From: Lentinus brumalis
Taxonomy: Eukaryota > Basidiomycota > Agaricomycetes > Polyporales > Polyporaceae
Reading direction: 5' to 3'
Assembly (NCBI GenBank): GCA_001792895.1
Contig: MARA01000096.1
Coordinates: 1 to 38,743 of the forward strand
Length of the DNA: 38,743 nucleotides
The first letter of the stretch is position 1. Each line of letters begins with the position of its first letter. A model generated the notes under the pieces. That model was given only the letters and a program-made list of their open reading frames with translations, made no database searches and was not told the origin of the DNA. Of the stretch, positions 18,824 through 31,489 are shown one piece after another. The translations under genes and the position numbers were made by a program.

Positions 18824-19349
18824 CCGGGCAGTTCTATTGCCCGGGGCATGCACCTCACGGGCGGTTGGGAGCGTGTCTTGACGGTGTGCGCGCCGTGAAC
18901 TGCGCCGTTCCGTCGCATGCCGCACCGTCGAACGCAGCGAAGATGGTCGCGGGCTTCGTTTCAGGACGTCCGTGCAGAGTTCCGACTAAGAGAACGTGAG
19001 CATGACACGCAGAGATGGCCGGGCAGAGCGGACGCACCCATGCTGAGAGCTCGCGCCTTGTCCCGGAGTATACGCACGCGTCCGGCGCGGTTGAGACCGA
19101 GTGCCCGAGCTCAGTTGAGTCTGAGATAGCAGACGGCGCGGGCGGTTGATGCTCGGTCGTCGAGATACGGCCGGTCGGTCCTCCTGCCCGCGGAGGCAGT
19201 CGACGGCGTCGAGGTCGATGTTGAGGAGTCGCCTTCCAGCTGCCAAAGCGTGTTAGGCGGAGTCGTGAGTACCACAGCCTTCCCCCGGAGTGATTTGGAG
19301 GCAGCCGGGGAGACGTACCGGCCGGGAGAGCGGTGGCGAGTCCGGGGCA

Positions 19350-20970
19350 GCGCACTGGCACGAACGCGACATTCGCGACCTCCTCGATCCGCGCGAAACA
19401 GCCTTGATTCAATGCGCTAGTGTTCGCGTAGCCCGGGTCAACCGGTTTCGTGGAGATCCGGGGAGGGACCGCCGAGATACGGCCTGAACACTGACCTGGC
19501 GGGCAACCCGCTCGGGCTGGCCCGCGGACTCGATTTTCAAACCGGCCGTACCGGTGCGCAAGGCGGTCGCACATAGTCTCGAGGACTATCACGCCGCGTT
19601 CGATGTGTTTTGCGGCCGTCCGGGTGCGGTGCGCGAGCGGGAGAGTCGGCGAGAATGGGCGGGCGGCGAATGTGCAATGAAATCGCACATTCGAGCGGTT
19701 TTGAGACCTGCTCGGATCCGCGCGAGACGGACTGGGTTGGACAGAAAACGTCCAACGTAGGCCGTAGGGCCGTGTTTGACGGCGATGGTGCGAGAACCGG
19801 GAGTGATACGGGGGTTCGAGTGACCGGGAGTGACCGCTGGCCACGGTGATGACGAGATGGCAGAACTCGTCCGGGCGGCGCGCAGCGTCGTCGTGCACAC
19901 GCTAGAGGACCAGTACGGAACATATAAGTTGTCCGCCAGCCGTCTGGGTGCGGAAGACGGCCGGGAGAGTCGGCGCGAGCGGGCGGGCGGCGAAAGTGCA
20001 ATGAAATCGCACTTTCGACCGATTTACAGACCCGCCCGGATCGACGCGAGATGGTGCTGGGTGGACGGGAAACGTTCAACGTAGCCCATAGCACCCGGTT
20101 TGACGGTGAGAGGGTGCGATTGGGGGGAGATACGGCGGTTCGAGCATGCGGAGGTGCCCGCGGGCCGCGGTGACGACGAGGTTTGGGAACTCGTCCGCGC
20201 AGCGCGCAGCTCGGCCGTTCATAGGCGGGAGGACTGGTGCAGCACTTTTGAGGTGTCTGCCGGCCGTCCGGAGGCGGAGGACGTGTGGGAGAGTCGGCGG
20301 GAGCGGGCGGGCGGCGAAAGTGCAATGAAATCGCACTTTTGGCCGATTTTGAGACCCGCTCGGATCGACGCGAGAGGTAAACGCTTTGATAAAAACGTTC
20401 AGCGTAGCTTGTAGCACTTGGTTGGAGGGTGATAGGGCGGGAACTGGATGTGCTAGGGCGGTTCGAGTAGACGAGGTTGGCCGAGGGACGAGGATGTCGA
20501 AGCGGTCGTTCCGGCTCCCGCATGCTGTATCCAGCGTATCGGTGGAGCCGTTGACGTCTGTTTGTCGTGCAGTAGATGGCTCGGTCGGCGGCGTGAGCGT
20601 GCGTCGGCCGGGAAGTCGAGGTCGTGCTTGAGTGCGCCATTAAACGGCGACTCCGAGCGCGATTTCCGACCTCCTCGGATCGGCGCAAACCCGCTTCGGC
20701 CTGTCGCAGGGAGGTTCACGGGAGGCTGTGGGAGTTGCTTGTACGCTGATGCGGGGGATACGGACGAGTGATTTGGGAAATGGAGCGCGGGTTAGCAGTG
20801 AATCGACGATAGCACGACGTACCGTGCGCCGTTTATCAAGACAACAATATCCCTCGGTTCGCGTATTGTGCAGCTATCGAATGCGCCATGTTGCGCTTGT
20901 GTGCGGGCGAATGGGCGGGTGTGGTATGCGATTTTGTCGCGCGCGCGCGAGCAAACACGTCTTGGCGGCG
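19350..20970. repeat. Nested array of about 320-bp subrepeats, copy 2
   Basis: Same organisation as copy 1, with hairpins at 19667-19693, 19991-20017, 20315-20341 and 20630-20653. A 383-codon minus-strand frame crosses the array here only because its indels happen to agree; it is broken in copies 1 and 3. Confidence 0.85.
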
Positions 20971-21613
20971 TGCGTCGGTTTGGGGCGCGTTCTGGCGTGT
21001 TTCCGACAATGGAGAGGGTCCAGTGGGTTATGAACACGCGTGGATGGATATTGTGGTACGCGACTCGGGCGGACGAGTGGACGTGGGCGGTAGGACGCGA
21101 TGTGAACGTGGCTAGGCCCGGCAGAGCAACTTGGACTATTGCAGCAACGCGTCAGTGTCATGTACGATATGTCTGAGATAGGGAGTACGCACCTGGCAAA
21201 TTGGAGTGTATGTGCATGGCGTGGGCGTAGCTTGCCTGTGGCTGTGCAACGGGCGATGCGTGAGCGATGTGTGCTAGCAGGCGGGGGAGGGAGGAGGCAG
21301 CGACGCGAGCGACTAATCAGGCAACGGGACTTCCGAAAGCGTCTGCCCGACGCAGAATTTGCGGGCGCGCGACCCACTTTGACTCGACTCTCTGCCTGTC
21401 ATACTGCGGCGTGGATTCTCTCCAAGAGCTTGTATCATCAGGCTTCTGTTGCGCTCGCGGTGTCTCCCATTGCCCGCGACTCTGTGGCAATCTGGCTTGG
21501 ATATGCCGTAGGATTGCTCAGTCCCTCCGCCCCTTGCCACCCTAGCCTCTCGTCGGCCGCCTCGTCCTCATCCTGACCTCACTCCTGGGCCGCATACTGG
21601 AGGAACCCTCACC
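20971..21613. other. 5' flank of tRNase Z, copy 2
   Basis: Equivalent flank. The hypervariable segment (about 21241-21300) is the shortest of the three. The same pyrimidine-rich leader precedes ATG 21614. Confidence 0.45.
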
Positions 21614-23919
21614 ATGTCTGCCTGGAACGTGTCCGTGCTCACTGGCGCCACGTCCGACACCGAGCCGACTCTGCTCGTGAACTTCGGAACCGCCAAGTAC
21701 ATCTTCAATGCAAGCGAGGGCATGGGCCGTGCATGGCTGCAGAGCCACCATTCTATCAGGAAGACGAAGGGGCTTTTTGTGACCGCTGCTGGGACGCATA
21801 GGTGCGGTGGGGTGCCAGGTATGTGTTCGTCTCATACGCGTCGTGTGGCAGAAGCTCTCCCGCTGCACATCCCTTAAAGGCTACGAGCTGCTGGGTCTGT
21901 GTGGTCAACCGGCCAGTTGTCAGTATGAAGCGGAACCATGACCCTCCTTGACCCATCCCGAGCTTCGACTCTTCCTATGTCTGGGGCAGGTGTGATGTCT
22001 CCTGCAGGCCGCGACTTGCCTCAGTCGCAGGAAAAGGGTCTCCTTAGTCTGATGCTTCTACACAAGCTGCGCCGTCAGACACCATGTCACATCGCAAGTG
22101 GGCAGAGATGTCTCACAAACCAACTCGCAATTTGAGACTAGAGACTCTCATACTGCGTGGTATCCATAGGGATATCCTTTCAAATTGCGGGGATGATTAG
22201 TGTGACGACCTCGGCCGGTCTGCGAGCCTCCAACCCGTAAGGCATTTAGAAGCCAGCTTGAATACAGTCGGGCGAAACATAGCAATCGAAGCAAGATGCG
22301 AGAGAAGAGCGGTCTGGAGGCTCGGAAGAGCCTCGGATTGCTTCTATCTAAAGTCTGGGAGTCTGGAGGGAGGACAGATTAATCCATTGGAATCGCTTAT
22401 GGGTCGGACAGGGCTGAAGCGAAGTCTGGAAGGATTGTCCAGACGAGGTTGTCACGCTCGAGCTCCGACGTCTCCGAGTTGGAGTTTAGAACTACGAACC
22501 TGTGTAAATCCCTTACGAATAGTCGTCCACTCACGATTGCTTCACCGGGCGAATCGCCCATCAGTCCATTGATCTGCCGAGGCGAACAATCGACGTGACG
22601 CTGATATGCCGTGTCTATAGGCCTGTTGATGTTGTGCGCAGACGCGGCAGTGCCTGCAATCGACATTGTGGGCCCGTATGGTCTTATGCACTACCTCGCC
22701 ACGATGCGTAGCTACACATACCGGTTCGTGACTCCTACTCTATCTGTGTCGCAAAATTCTCAAGCTGTGTGTAGTTCGACTATGGTTGTCAAGGCAGTCG
22801 AGGCACCTACCGCTCTGGTCAGTGCACAACCGGCCGCTTCGCCCTCCCCGGTCTTCAAGGACGAAAATCTCTCGGTCTATTCGATACCCTTGTATCCTTC
22901 TGTCGACGGGGTCGATATCGGGGAGCCTTCGACACGCCCACTCAAGAGGAAGCGATCGGCCTCTCCTCCCACCGCGTCCAAACGGTCCACTCCTCCACTC
23001 ATTGACCGCGCTGTTGAGTCCACGTCCCCGTATCGCCTACCCTGTCCGTGCAGGCGCGGAGAGAGAACTTCAACCCAACGAGCCTTACCGGCGCGGACGC
23101 ACAGGAATGGCGGAAGCTTATGTTGCAGGAGATGTTCCCGATGCAGCCGCCACCGAAAGCGGACCCATCGACATCGAAGGGGGCGAAGCGGAGAGCAAAC
23201 GCACTCCAAGAACCCGCCGACGAGCCGCCGCCGCCGCAGAACATGACGTTCGCTCCTGACCGCAAGTACGCGCGACTGCCCGGTCTTGTCGCCGGTGGAG
23301 GCGTCGATCCTGCGACGTTGCCTACGCTTGGCTACCTGTGTGTCGGTCCAAGTGTACGCGGCAAATTCGACGTCAAGAAGGCTGAGGAACTCGGTGTTCG
23401 CGGGCCTTTGCGCGGGCGCCTGACCAAGGGAGAGACGGTTACCTTCGAGGTGGACGATGGGCAGGGTGGGAAGATACAACGCACTGTTCGACCTGAAGAG
23501 TGTGTTGGACCTAGCGAGGCACCACAGGTGAGTCTACTCGCGATGGGCAATGGGTTACACAACTTAATAGTCGGCAGGCTGTTCTGATCCTTGACGTACC
23601 GACGCCTGCACACATTCCCTCTCTTCTCGCTTCATTCACCGACTCGCCGTTCTTCGCCAAGTACCGTTCCAAGGACGAGAACATCCGGACGGAGCATCCT
23701 CTGCACGCCGTTCCTGTGCGTCGTGTGCAGCGTGCTCCCGGTGCGCCAGGCCCGAGTGCGCGTGCGGCGATCCGCGCCGATGCCCGATGCCCGATGCCCG
23801 ATGCCCGATGCGATGCTGTGCTGCCAGAGAAACAAACGAATCGAGTACTCAGTACTGGAGTCACTGGGCAGATACTGGGCAGACTGGCAGATACTGGGCA
23901 GATGGCTGGGCAGCAGTAG
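21614..23919 (+). CDS. TRZ1: tRNase Z, N-terminal half, only copy with an unbroken frame (470 aa, truncated)
   Basis: Best-preserved copy. Proposed exons are 21614-21818, 22621-23012, 23054-23527 and 23578-23919. Their phases agree, giving 470 residues and a TAG stop. Residues 1-70 form the tRNase Z N-terminal domain (NFGTAKYIFNASEG, then GLFVT and GGVPG). Next come GLLMLCADA, GPYGLMHYLATMRSY, VFKDENLSVYSIPL, a basic KRKR stretch, WRKLMLQEMFP, GPLRGRLTKGETVTFEVDD and DVPTPAHIPSL, in family order. Long tRNase Z proteins are roughly 800-1000 residues. The zinc-binding HxHxDH half is absent, so no catalysis is expected. Intron 2 (41 nt, no clear branch site) is inferred from phase. Intron 1 is unusually long (802 nt) because of an insertion. 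The last 60 or so residues derive from repeat DNA and do not look like the family. Confidence 0.85.
21849..22587. other. 0.74-kb insertion/replacement in tRNase Z intron 1 (unit 2 only)
   Basis: Units 1 and 3 have about 69 bp here (34030-34098 in unit 3). Unit 2 has about 739 bp of unrelated sequence flanked by the same GTCGTGTGG and ACGTGACGCTGATA borders. The segment is less GC-rich than the surroundings and has no convincing ORF. It contains short perfect stem-loops: GAGGCTC/GAGCCTC (22317-22334) and GTCTGGA/TCCAGAC (22424-22444). No terminal inverted repeats or target-site duplication are evident, so a non-autonomous transposon is not proven. A divergent allelic intron is equally possible. 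Confidence 0.75.
23779..23916. repeat. VNTR block, copy 3: (GATGCCC)4 plus longer ACTGGGCAG-type repeat
   Basis: Four heptamers lie at 23779-23806, followed by a changed flank (GATGCGATGCTGTG) and an expanded AGTACT/ACTGGGCAG array. The usual TAG is lost here, so the tRNase Z tail reads on to TAG at 23917-23919. Confidence 0.9.
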
Positions 23920-24566
23920 CGGTGGTTGGAATGGGACAGGAAGTGCGCACAGAAATTGTGTCGCGGGCAGGAGGACGGCAGGAGAACACACATGTACACT
24001 CGTCCCAGGAAATATATTTTTCTGCCCCCCCGCTGCCCGTATGTCTGTTTTTCTGGGCGTCCTGCCTCTTCTGCATCTCGCCGCTAGAAGCTCGGAGTGC
24101 GTCTGCATCTGCATCTGCGGCTGCGGCTGCTCAGCGCTCAGCCCGCTGCCTCCGCTCCGTCCCTCCTGCGTCGTCTCGCTGGCACACCTCGAGGTTTCTG
24201 GAAATCTCTCGATTGCGTCTAGCTACGCGCAAGTACACTACGAGATGCCCTCCGCCGCTCGCTGCTGCTGCTCCTCGCCTGCTCTCTACCCCGCCGTCCG
24301 CCGGCCGACATCTCTCGCATCCGCCGCGCTGGCGGTGCTGGACACCGGCGACGTGCGCGTGGGACGTCCCCTCCGATATCTGCCGGGAAACAAACATCAG
24401 TATCCGGAAACCTCGCAGGAGAGCATCACGGATAGCTCACGCAAGTCCGGCTGCTGAGCCCGTCATCCCGCTGCCAGCTTGATCACGGCAACTGTCCCGT
24501 TAGGATGTTCCCGGGGCTATGCGGACAGTGCCAGCTAGACGACTTGCGTGAAACTGCAGGGCGACG
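23920..24566. other. GC-rich spacer, copy 3
   Basis: Equivalent spacer, nearly identical to copy 1. No supported gene. Confidence 0.5.
24102..24130. repeat. Hexamer repeat (CTGCAT)2(CTGCGG)2, copy 3
   Basis: Same allele length as copy 1. Confidence 0.85.
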
Positions 24567-26727
24567 ATGGTCAGCCAGCGCGAGCCTGGACACATCAGCG
24601 TCGATGACTCACCGGAGGACCATACGCGGCACTTCGTCTGCCCGCTCGCAACGCGCCGACGCTGCATTCGAAACAGCACCGTCGTACCAGCGTGCAGCGG
24701 CCAATTCGTTGCCGGGCAGCCTTCAGGACTGCACGCGACCTCGACCGGGCTATTCGAATGGCATGTCCGGATCCCGTGTATGTCGGTACGCCCGGAACAG
24801 CTGAGAAAGAACAGATGTGAGTGCGAATTCTAGTATTGCCGGGAAAGGAGAGCGACTCACCAATCAAGACGCTATTGCGTCGTCCAGACTCTCTGGCTGG
24901 CTTGCCGCTGCCATAGTGCCCGAAGACGGTCTTTCCAGCAGCCTGAGCAATTACGCGAGTGAGTACTCTCTGTATGTGCGTATATGTCTCAAATTCTGTC
25001 CGGAATGCTCACCTGCAATCCTAGAGTGGAGCGCAAGAGAAGAGTGGCAGCGGACTGCCTGCCCGCTGCTCCGTGCCCGGCCACATCAACAGCGCCATCT
25101 TAGGATGCGTCGTTAGCGGCTTCAAAGAGACGAAATGAAACTCTGTACTTACGAGCTTGCGTGCCATAAGGGAGGCAGAGCAGAACCGCGTTCTGCGGTT
25201 CCTGGCCTGCCACTGCACAGATGGGCGCCTGCAGAGACAGGCGCGATTCGCCTTCTGCGAAGGCCGCTGCCCGTCTTCCTTTCCCATCCACCATCACCCC
25301 GCGCTGCCGGACCGCTCTCCCTCCCTCCCTCCGTCGATCTCATGGTCTTCGACGCATACAGCGACGATCTCGCTGCAGCACATTCAGCTGAACTCAACGT
25401 AGGTCAGATTCTGGCAGGACTCGTCGACTCAAATCGGTACGTACCTCTATCTCATCACACCCGGCGACGATGTGCGCATTGTGCGCCGACTTGACGTGCG
25501 GAGATCGCGCTGCCAGACTGTCGAGGTCCGAGTCTAGGTCAGTTGTCGACGACGACGACAGCGGCGGGCAGAAGAGGTAGTCATACATACCCGGATGCTT
25601 CAAGGGACGAGGACGGCGACGGCGACACTGGCTGCGTCTTGTTCGCGGAGCTTGTCTGTGGGCTCGCTGTCTGGGATGGACGCGTTCTGGAAGAGAAAGG
25701 TGAGCGTGCGCTTCGATTGCCCTCGACGCGTGACGTCATGCATCCGAAAGAGGCAAGTCGCACGGCTGTGAGCGCGGACTGGATGCTCTGTTCGCGTCTT
25801 GAACACGGACTTGCTCGTCTTCTGTCGCGATCTGGGCTTGACGACTTGCTGCTCTGACTGAAGCTTGCTGGCGACTACTGGGAGCGTCTGGACACCGCTG
25901 CGCAGGACCTCGGCTCGTCACGGCGCTGCTTCTCGAGCAGACCTCACTGCAGTCTGCTGCGTCGCAAACCCACGTTAACAATGTACGATCCGACGCTAGG
26001 TACGTCCCAATACTTACTTGCGCGAAGTAATAGGTCCAGGACGCCGTGCGTAGCCCTTTGACCCGCTCTTGCGCTGCTCACAGCGGCGGCAGATGTCTTC
26101 GGCAATGTGCACGTCAACGTTGAAAGCGAACAGGTGAGCAGGTGCACGACGGCCGAGGATGGGAATGATTTACCTCATGCCTCCTCGGCCCCAGAACTCG
26201 TGTTGAGGTGAGGAGACACTGGCTCTTATCCCATGCGCTGGTTTGCGAACGTTGCCATGCCAAGAGGTCCGTGGCTTACCAGGGAGCCCGACTGAAGCTT
26301 GCCGCGGGAGCTGTTCGTCACCCGGATGCAGCGGTTGCCGCCGTAATCCTGTAACCGGCGACGAAGGAAGGTCAGTCAACCCAGGTCGATTGAGATGTAT
26401 ACGCGCAGCAACGCGCACCGCGACTACGCTCACCTCTAGAGAATCGCGACTTTTGACATGCGTCGACGCGTCGCTGATGTCAATCTTGACGTGGGCATGG
26501 GCCACGGAGCTTTGCTTCACGTAGACTGAATTCCCGAGGCTGAAGAAGATGTGGTGAGTGGATGAGACAGGAGAGGGAAGGCAAAACTGCGTGCTGACCC
26601 ACGGCGCGGAGGACAGCTGACTAGCAGTGGGATCTTGAGTCCTGCGCTCGACGGCCACGGTGCAGCTGGAGTCGGTAGTGGCGAGGTCGGGAGGTGAATG
26701 GTCTCGGCGGTGGGCGGGACATGGTGA
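24567..26727 (+). pseudogene. Same unknown multi-exon gene, copy 3
   Basis: One extra base in exon 1 (near 24705) moves the frame to LHATSTGLFEWHVRIPC, a shift not seen in copies 1 and 2. The DLMVFDAYS and CVLFAELVCGL segments remain open. The in-frame TGA seen in copy 1 is kept (next codon CTG in place of CTT). Small indels break the 3' exons. Confidence 0.4.
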
Positions 26728-27892
26728 GTAGTAAGGTTGAAGGAGGAGCCTTGCTGTCGAGTCGAGACTCGACTCATTCTGCGGGTAGTGTCCGAGCTAG
26801 GAGGTAAATGATGTGTAATAGATCGAGGAGTCAATGCAAGCTGGTTTCCAAAGAGATATACGAACGTAAGCGTGAGCTAGGTCAGGCTATCTGGATATTC
26901 CGTGGAGCGTGCGGCGCAGAATCTCGCCGCAGCTGCTGAAGAGAGTTACGTGATAGGTGCAAGGTGCTTCTGTGCATGCACGACACAACGGAGCGCTGGT
27001 AGAACTTCCCTAAATCTTTCGAGGGCAGCTTGGGACTTACGCTAGCCTAGTTCATAGTAGAGACCTGTGTTGCCCTGGTGCTCTACTGCACACAAAGAAC
27101 TCTCACTCAGACTGAGGCTCATTAACTATGGTATACCTCTACAAGACTGCAGGCTTGCAGTATGGCAATGGATGGGATTCTGCTGAATGTGCAGTCCAAG
27201 GGAGTGGTTGCCCACGAGCATGGGACCCTTAGCAACGAGGAATAATACGTACCATGCTTCGAGAAGGTACTGATCGGTACCCACATAAATTCCGCGGATG
27301 ATGTCGGACCTCGGCCTACCTCACGGGAGCTTGCATGCTCTACAGTACTGATTCCTTGTATTGTTCCTGCAAGCTGACAGCCTCTAGCGTGGTGAGTAGT
27401 ATGCAGGCAGGAAGGGCATCCCCATGAGATAGACGGGGATGGTACCTGCTGGATGAGTGGCTCAAGTGCGGTACACAACAGTCCAGACCAATCAGCGGGC
27501 GAAGCTGTCATTACAGCCGCCAGGGGAGCTTCTGACCAACTTGGGCAGCTTCGGCATCTGAATCAAGGGTAAAACGGTGTGGCGTGCGACGAGGTCATGC
27601 CGGATCAGGGCCTGGATCATTCAGGCCCAGATGGCGGCATGGACATGTCCACGAGAACCTATCAGCTTTTGCTGAATGCTTATCCCTCGCGCATAAAATA
27701 TCAGTAGCAGCACACAGTGCTGACATGCAGACAATGTAGACTATGCTGCACTTACATTGAAGGCAGGCATATGATGCAGGAGCTTGGATGACTGAAGTCT
27801 TGAAAGCAGACCCCGAGAGTTCACAATTTAACAGTGTAAGGATTGAGAGGTAAGCCCAGTAGAAAGAGCTGCAGAATGCGAGATCTGCTCCA
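26728..27892. other. Intergenic spacer with inverted repeats, copy 3
   Basis: Equivalent spacer. The inverted repeat is at 26756-26773. The two-tier stem at 27596-27641 is one base shorter, in its internal loop. Confidence 0.5.
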
Positions 27893-28102
27893 TTATGCAC
27901 AGTAAGCTCCTGAATTGGGTCGGAGGACGGACGAACGGGAAAAGAGGCCGGATTCCGCGTCGGGAGACTCGGCGTTGTTGCCAGAAGAGGTGTCGAGCGA
28001 AAAAGGCAATGTAAGCGCTCTTCGAAATCGCGACCTTCGCCAATAGCGCGCGTTCGTGTTCCGCTCGTTCTGCTGTTGCAGACACAGCGCAGCCCAAATC
28101 AT

Positions 28103-28657
28103 GATATTGAACCTAAAGTAAGATATCTACTAGCTAATACATGGTGCCAGAGGCTGGTAAGACACCTAAATTGCAGTATCGTGGCAGCAACGCTCTGCTC
28201 GTAGGCTGCAAGCCCGGGCATTCGCACATCGACGAGGCCTCTTGGATCAAGTCTTCAACTTGTGGCGTCAGCGTCTACAGCCCTTACCGCCTGGCCAGCT
28301 CTGGATACTGCAAGTACACCGAACTTGCCCTGGAATGGACGAAACACCGCGGAACGCACGCTTTCGAAGGACCCTGTCCTCGTCCCTTCGTGCGCCGACT
28401 GTCCGACAAAACTTGGAGCCGGAATACAACCATCAAGTTCTCAGCGCCTCTATTACGTTGAGAAGGCATCTTCTCTGAGCCGAGACAGCTTTGTTCGTCT
28501 GGAACTGCGCTAGTCGTTCTGCTCCGTCTGGCTGCGCCTGCCCTCGCCGGTCTCACCGCCTGCCTCTGGTTGGTCGGCGACCCCGCATGCTCGTGCGAAC
28601 CTGAGACGTTCAACAAGTTAAAGTTCTGGAGCCCGTGACTCGCAGGTCCAGAACATG
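28103..28657. other. Upstream flank of the membrane-protein gene, copy 3
   Basis: Longest open frame here is 28141-28461 (ending TTIKFSAPLLR). It is not kept in copies 1 or 2, so I do not call a gene. Confidence 0.4.
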
Positions 28658-28667
28658 TATAAGTATA
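28658..28667 (+). promoter_or_regulatory. TATA box, copy 3
   Basis: TATAAGTATA followed by CT-rich sequence, about 180 bp upstream of the ATG at 28838. Confidence 0.55.
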
Positions 28668-28837
28668 CCCGTCATCTCGACGACGCCTCTCGCGCACCCG
28701 TACCCATTCCCTCACGTTCCCTCCATACCCTCCCCCATACTGGGTGGTCTCCAATCTCCCATTTATTGCACACTAGTATACATTCTGCTGCTATACCCTC
28801 CTCTATTGCCCGCTTCTCCTTCGTGCTTCTAGGTACC

Positions 28838-30482
28838 ATGTCCCTCCGAGACTACTATGCAGGCGTACATATAGTACTTAGTGCTGTTTGTATCACGACT
28901 GTATTTGGTTCTTCGTGTCTTCTCTCGAGTTCCCTCCTCCTCCTCTCATCCGACTAGTATATCTCCCTATCCGACACACCCACCCTTGTATTCGCCCTCC
29001 TTGTTCTCTCCGAGCCCTGGGTCATCACCCTAGCTCCTCCACTCTCCTCACTACGCCATCCATCCGCATACCAGAAAGCTGACAGGTGAGATTCTGCTCA
29101 TTCTCGTATATACTACAGCTTTGCTGAACGTCTGATACAGCTGCAAATTCTCAAGATGTTGCTTGCAAAAGGTACGCTTTCTACCATGTTCACTCGTTGA
29201 TCCTTCAAGCTCGACTACATCACCATCTCCGTAGACTCAACGCGCTACTCCAGCAACGGAGTATTACCGTCCTCCAGTTCCCTCGCCTTTGCTGACCTCA
29301 TGCTCGTCCTAGCTGGTTGTAGTTGGTCTTCGTACCTCCCAGTCCCACCGATCACGCTACCAGGGTATGTCGAGGTGAGCACAACATCGCCCGGGCCCGT
29401 CTATTCGCGGCCTCGTAGCTAACCAACATCTGTCAGAACACCATCGGATATCGTTCTTAAGTTACCACCGACGGACTTTATGCCTCGGGACCAGGCAGCT
29501 TTGTAATCGGTGCGTTACCGCTCCGAGTACTGGAACAGCGCTGACCGCTTCGTATTCACAGAGATGTCGCCGGACGGATACGTAGCTGCCTCCATCGACT
29601 CGACGACTATCCAACGACTCTCATTGGAAGGTACGTTGACTCGGACAAGCTTTTCGACGATGTCTATGCCTGACTCTGACATATCAAGGCCTTCGACCGA
29701 GCTCGACTGCAACTTGGTCCGACATGCCGGTTGTACTCGCTATACCATGGTATGGTGAGCATGAATTCATTCATATCTGCGCAGCAGGCCGCGGCGATTG
29801 ACTTCGTGACCATTGCAGTTCTGTGCACCGGCAGGACGTCAAGCCATACGAGCAGACCCAGTAACTCGCTACTAGTAGGACGCACAAGCAACGGACTTCC
29901 CGGTCAGCTCGAAGGACGACTGGACCCACGTTGGTCCGCTCTCGCAGCACTCCAAGATCTGTCGGCCACGCTTCGCGCGAATGATGCGATGGTGAGTCGC
30001 ACAGGCCTGAGCCTTTCACGGACTTCGTGCACGCTCACGGTTGCTCAGGACGGACTCTCAACTCGCAGGCTCGCGTATCGCGCCCTGTGCGACTTCGGAC
30101 TCATTGGCAGTCGCGAAGATCGCTATCTCCACACGCAGGGCGAGCATGTCCGCCAGTTCAAAGGTAACATCACATTCGATTTCATGCGGCACAGGCTGAC
30201 ATGAGGCTTTGACAGGGCTCAGACGACAGCCCACGCCGACTGCACGAACGGCAGAGGTAAGTCTGGTTCATAGTATTCTGCGGTGATCTATCTACTGACT
30301 GCGAGTACTGCAGGTTCTCGGCACTTCATGCGCCGGGAGGCATCCAGCCTCCCGCATGCCCGTGTGCGTAATCGCGCCGTCAAGACATTCTGTACATCTC
30401 GACCACCCGCCGCCCCGACCAGCCCGTGTCCAAGCGCGTCCCGCCACACGCAAGCAGTCCGGCAAGCAAGATCTATTGGTGA
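28838..30482 (+). pseudogene. Probable multi-pass membrane protein gene, copy 3
   Basis: Nearly identical to copy 2, with scattered 1-bp indels. ATG 28838 opens MSLRDYYAGVHIVLSAV, then TAG interrupts at 28955. The exon at 29235-29374 has an extra C that shifts LAFADLMLVLAG out of phase. From 29760 on it is open: AIDFVTIAVLCTG, LVGRTSNGLPGQLEGRL, STRRLAYRALCDFGLIGS. The stop is TGA at 30480, while copy 2 has TAA at the same place. Confidence 0.48.
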
Positions 30483-30961
30483 GTAATCGCTGTTAGGTAC
30501 ATTATAGCGGCCTCCGTGCTCGAGTGTCGCCGATATAGAGACTTGCTTTGCCCGTCTTCCCGCCCCGCGCCGGCTTGCGCTGCGTCGCAGATGCCCGGAG
30601 CACGCTTCTGCGTCTGCGGTGCGCTCCGGACCTCTGTGTCCAGTGTCGGTTTCTGCTTCGTGAGTCTGTCCGCCAGGCGGCGTGTTTCGACTCGGTTTGG
30701 CCAGTACTGGCTTCGTATGTTGCTCCGGAGTCCGGGGAGTGGGACGCTCTCGTGCTCTTGTTCGAGATTGCGGGCTGCTTGCACGCAGGTGTCAGCAGAC
30801 GTGTGCAGTGCGCAATGCGCACGAGTTTCCGGGTCTTCTTGTTTCCGCGTGGCGTTACGGAGCTTCGAGTCGACGCCGTCCGGCAGGATTGGCGAGTTCT
30901 TGCCGTCGACGGTGTCGCTGTGAGAGTTTGGGTACCGCACATGTTTGGTTGAGCCGGAGAG
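30483..30961. other. GC-rich region open on both strands, copy 3
   Basis: Same region, with a 1-bp deletion near 30566 and a 1-bp insertion near 30606. No frame can be chosen. Confidence 0.4.
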
Positions 30962-31489
30962 CCGGGCAGTTCTATTGCCCGGGGCATGCACCTCACGGGC
31001 GGTTGGGAGCGTGTCTTGACGGTGTGCGCGCCGTGAACTGCGCCGTTCCGTCGCATGCCGCACCGTCGAACGCAGCGAAGATGGTCGCGGGCTTCGTTTC
31101 AGGACGTCCGTGCAGAGTTCCGACTAAGGGGAGAACGTGAGCATGACACGCAGAGATGGCCGGGCAGAGCGGACGCACCCATGCTGAGAGCTCGCGCCTT
31201 GTCCCGGAGTATACGCACGCGTCCGGCGCGGTTGAGACCGAGTGCCCGAGCTCAGTTGAGTCTGAGATAGCAGACGGCGCGGGCGGTTGATGCTCGGTCG
31301 TCGAGATACGGCCGGTCGGTCCTCCTGCCCGCGGAGGCAGTCGACGGCGTCGAGGTCGATGTTGAGGAGTCGCCTTCCAGCTGCCAAAGCGTGTTAGGCG
31401 GAGTCGTGAGTACCACAGCCTTCCCCGGAGTGATTTGGAGGCAGCCGGGGAGACGTACCGGCCGGAGAGCGGTGGCGAGTCCGGGGCAG

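Larger units (their letters stand above)
11418..23479. repeat. Tandem macro-repeat, unit 2
   Basis: Second full unit, 12,062 bp. The extra length comes mainly from a replacement of about 739 bp inside tRNase Z intron 1 (21849-22587). A stretch at about 13965-14800 carries many small deletions relative to the other units. The microsatellite lengths are its own, which argues that it is a real separate copy and not an assembly duplication. Confidence 0.97.

Noticed and set aside
19537..20688. 383-codon minus-strand ORF in the subrepeat array, with repeated SAISLHFRRPP motifs
   Set aside because: It is open only in unit 2. One-base indels break it in units 1 and 3, and the repeated motif is just the translated DNA hairpin subrepeat.
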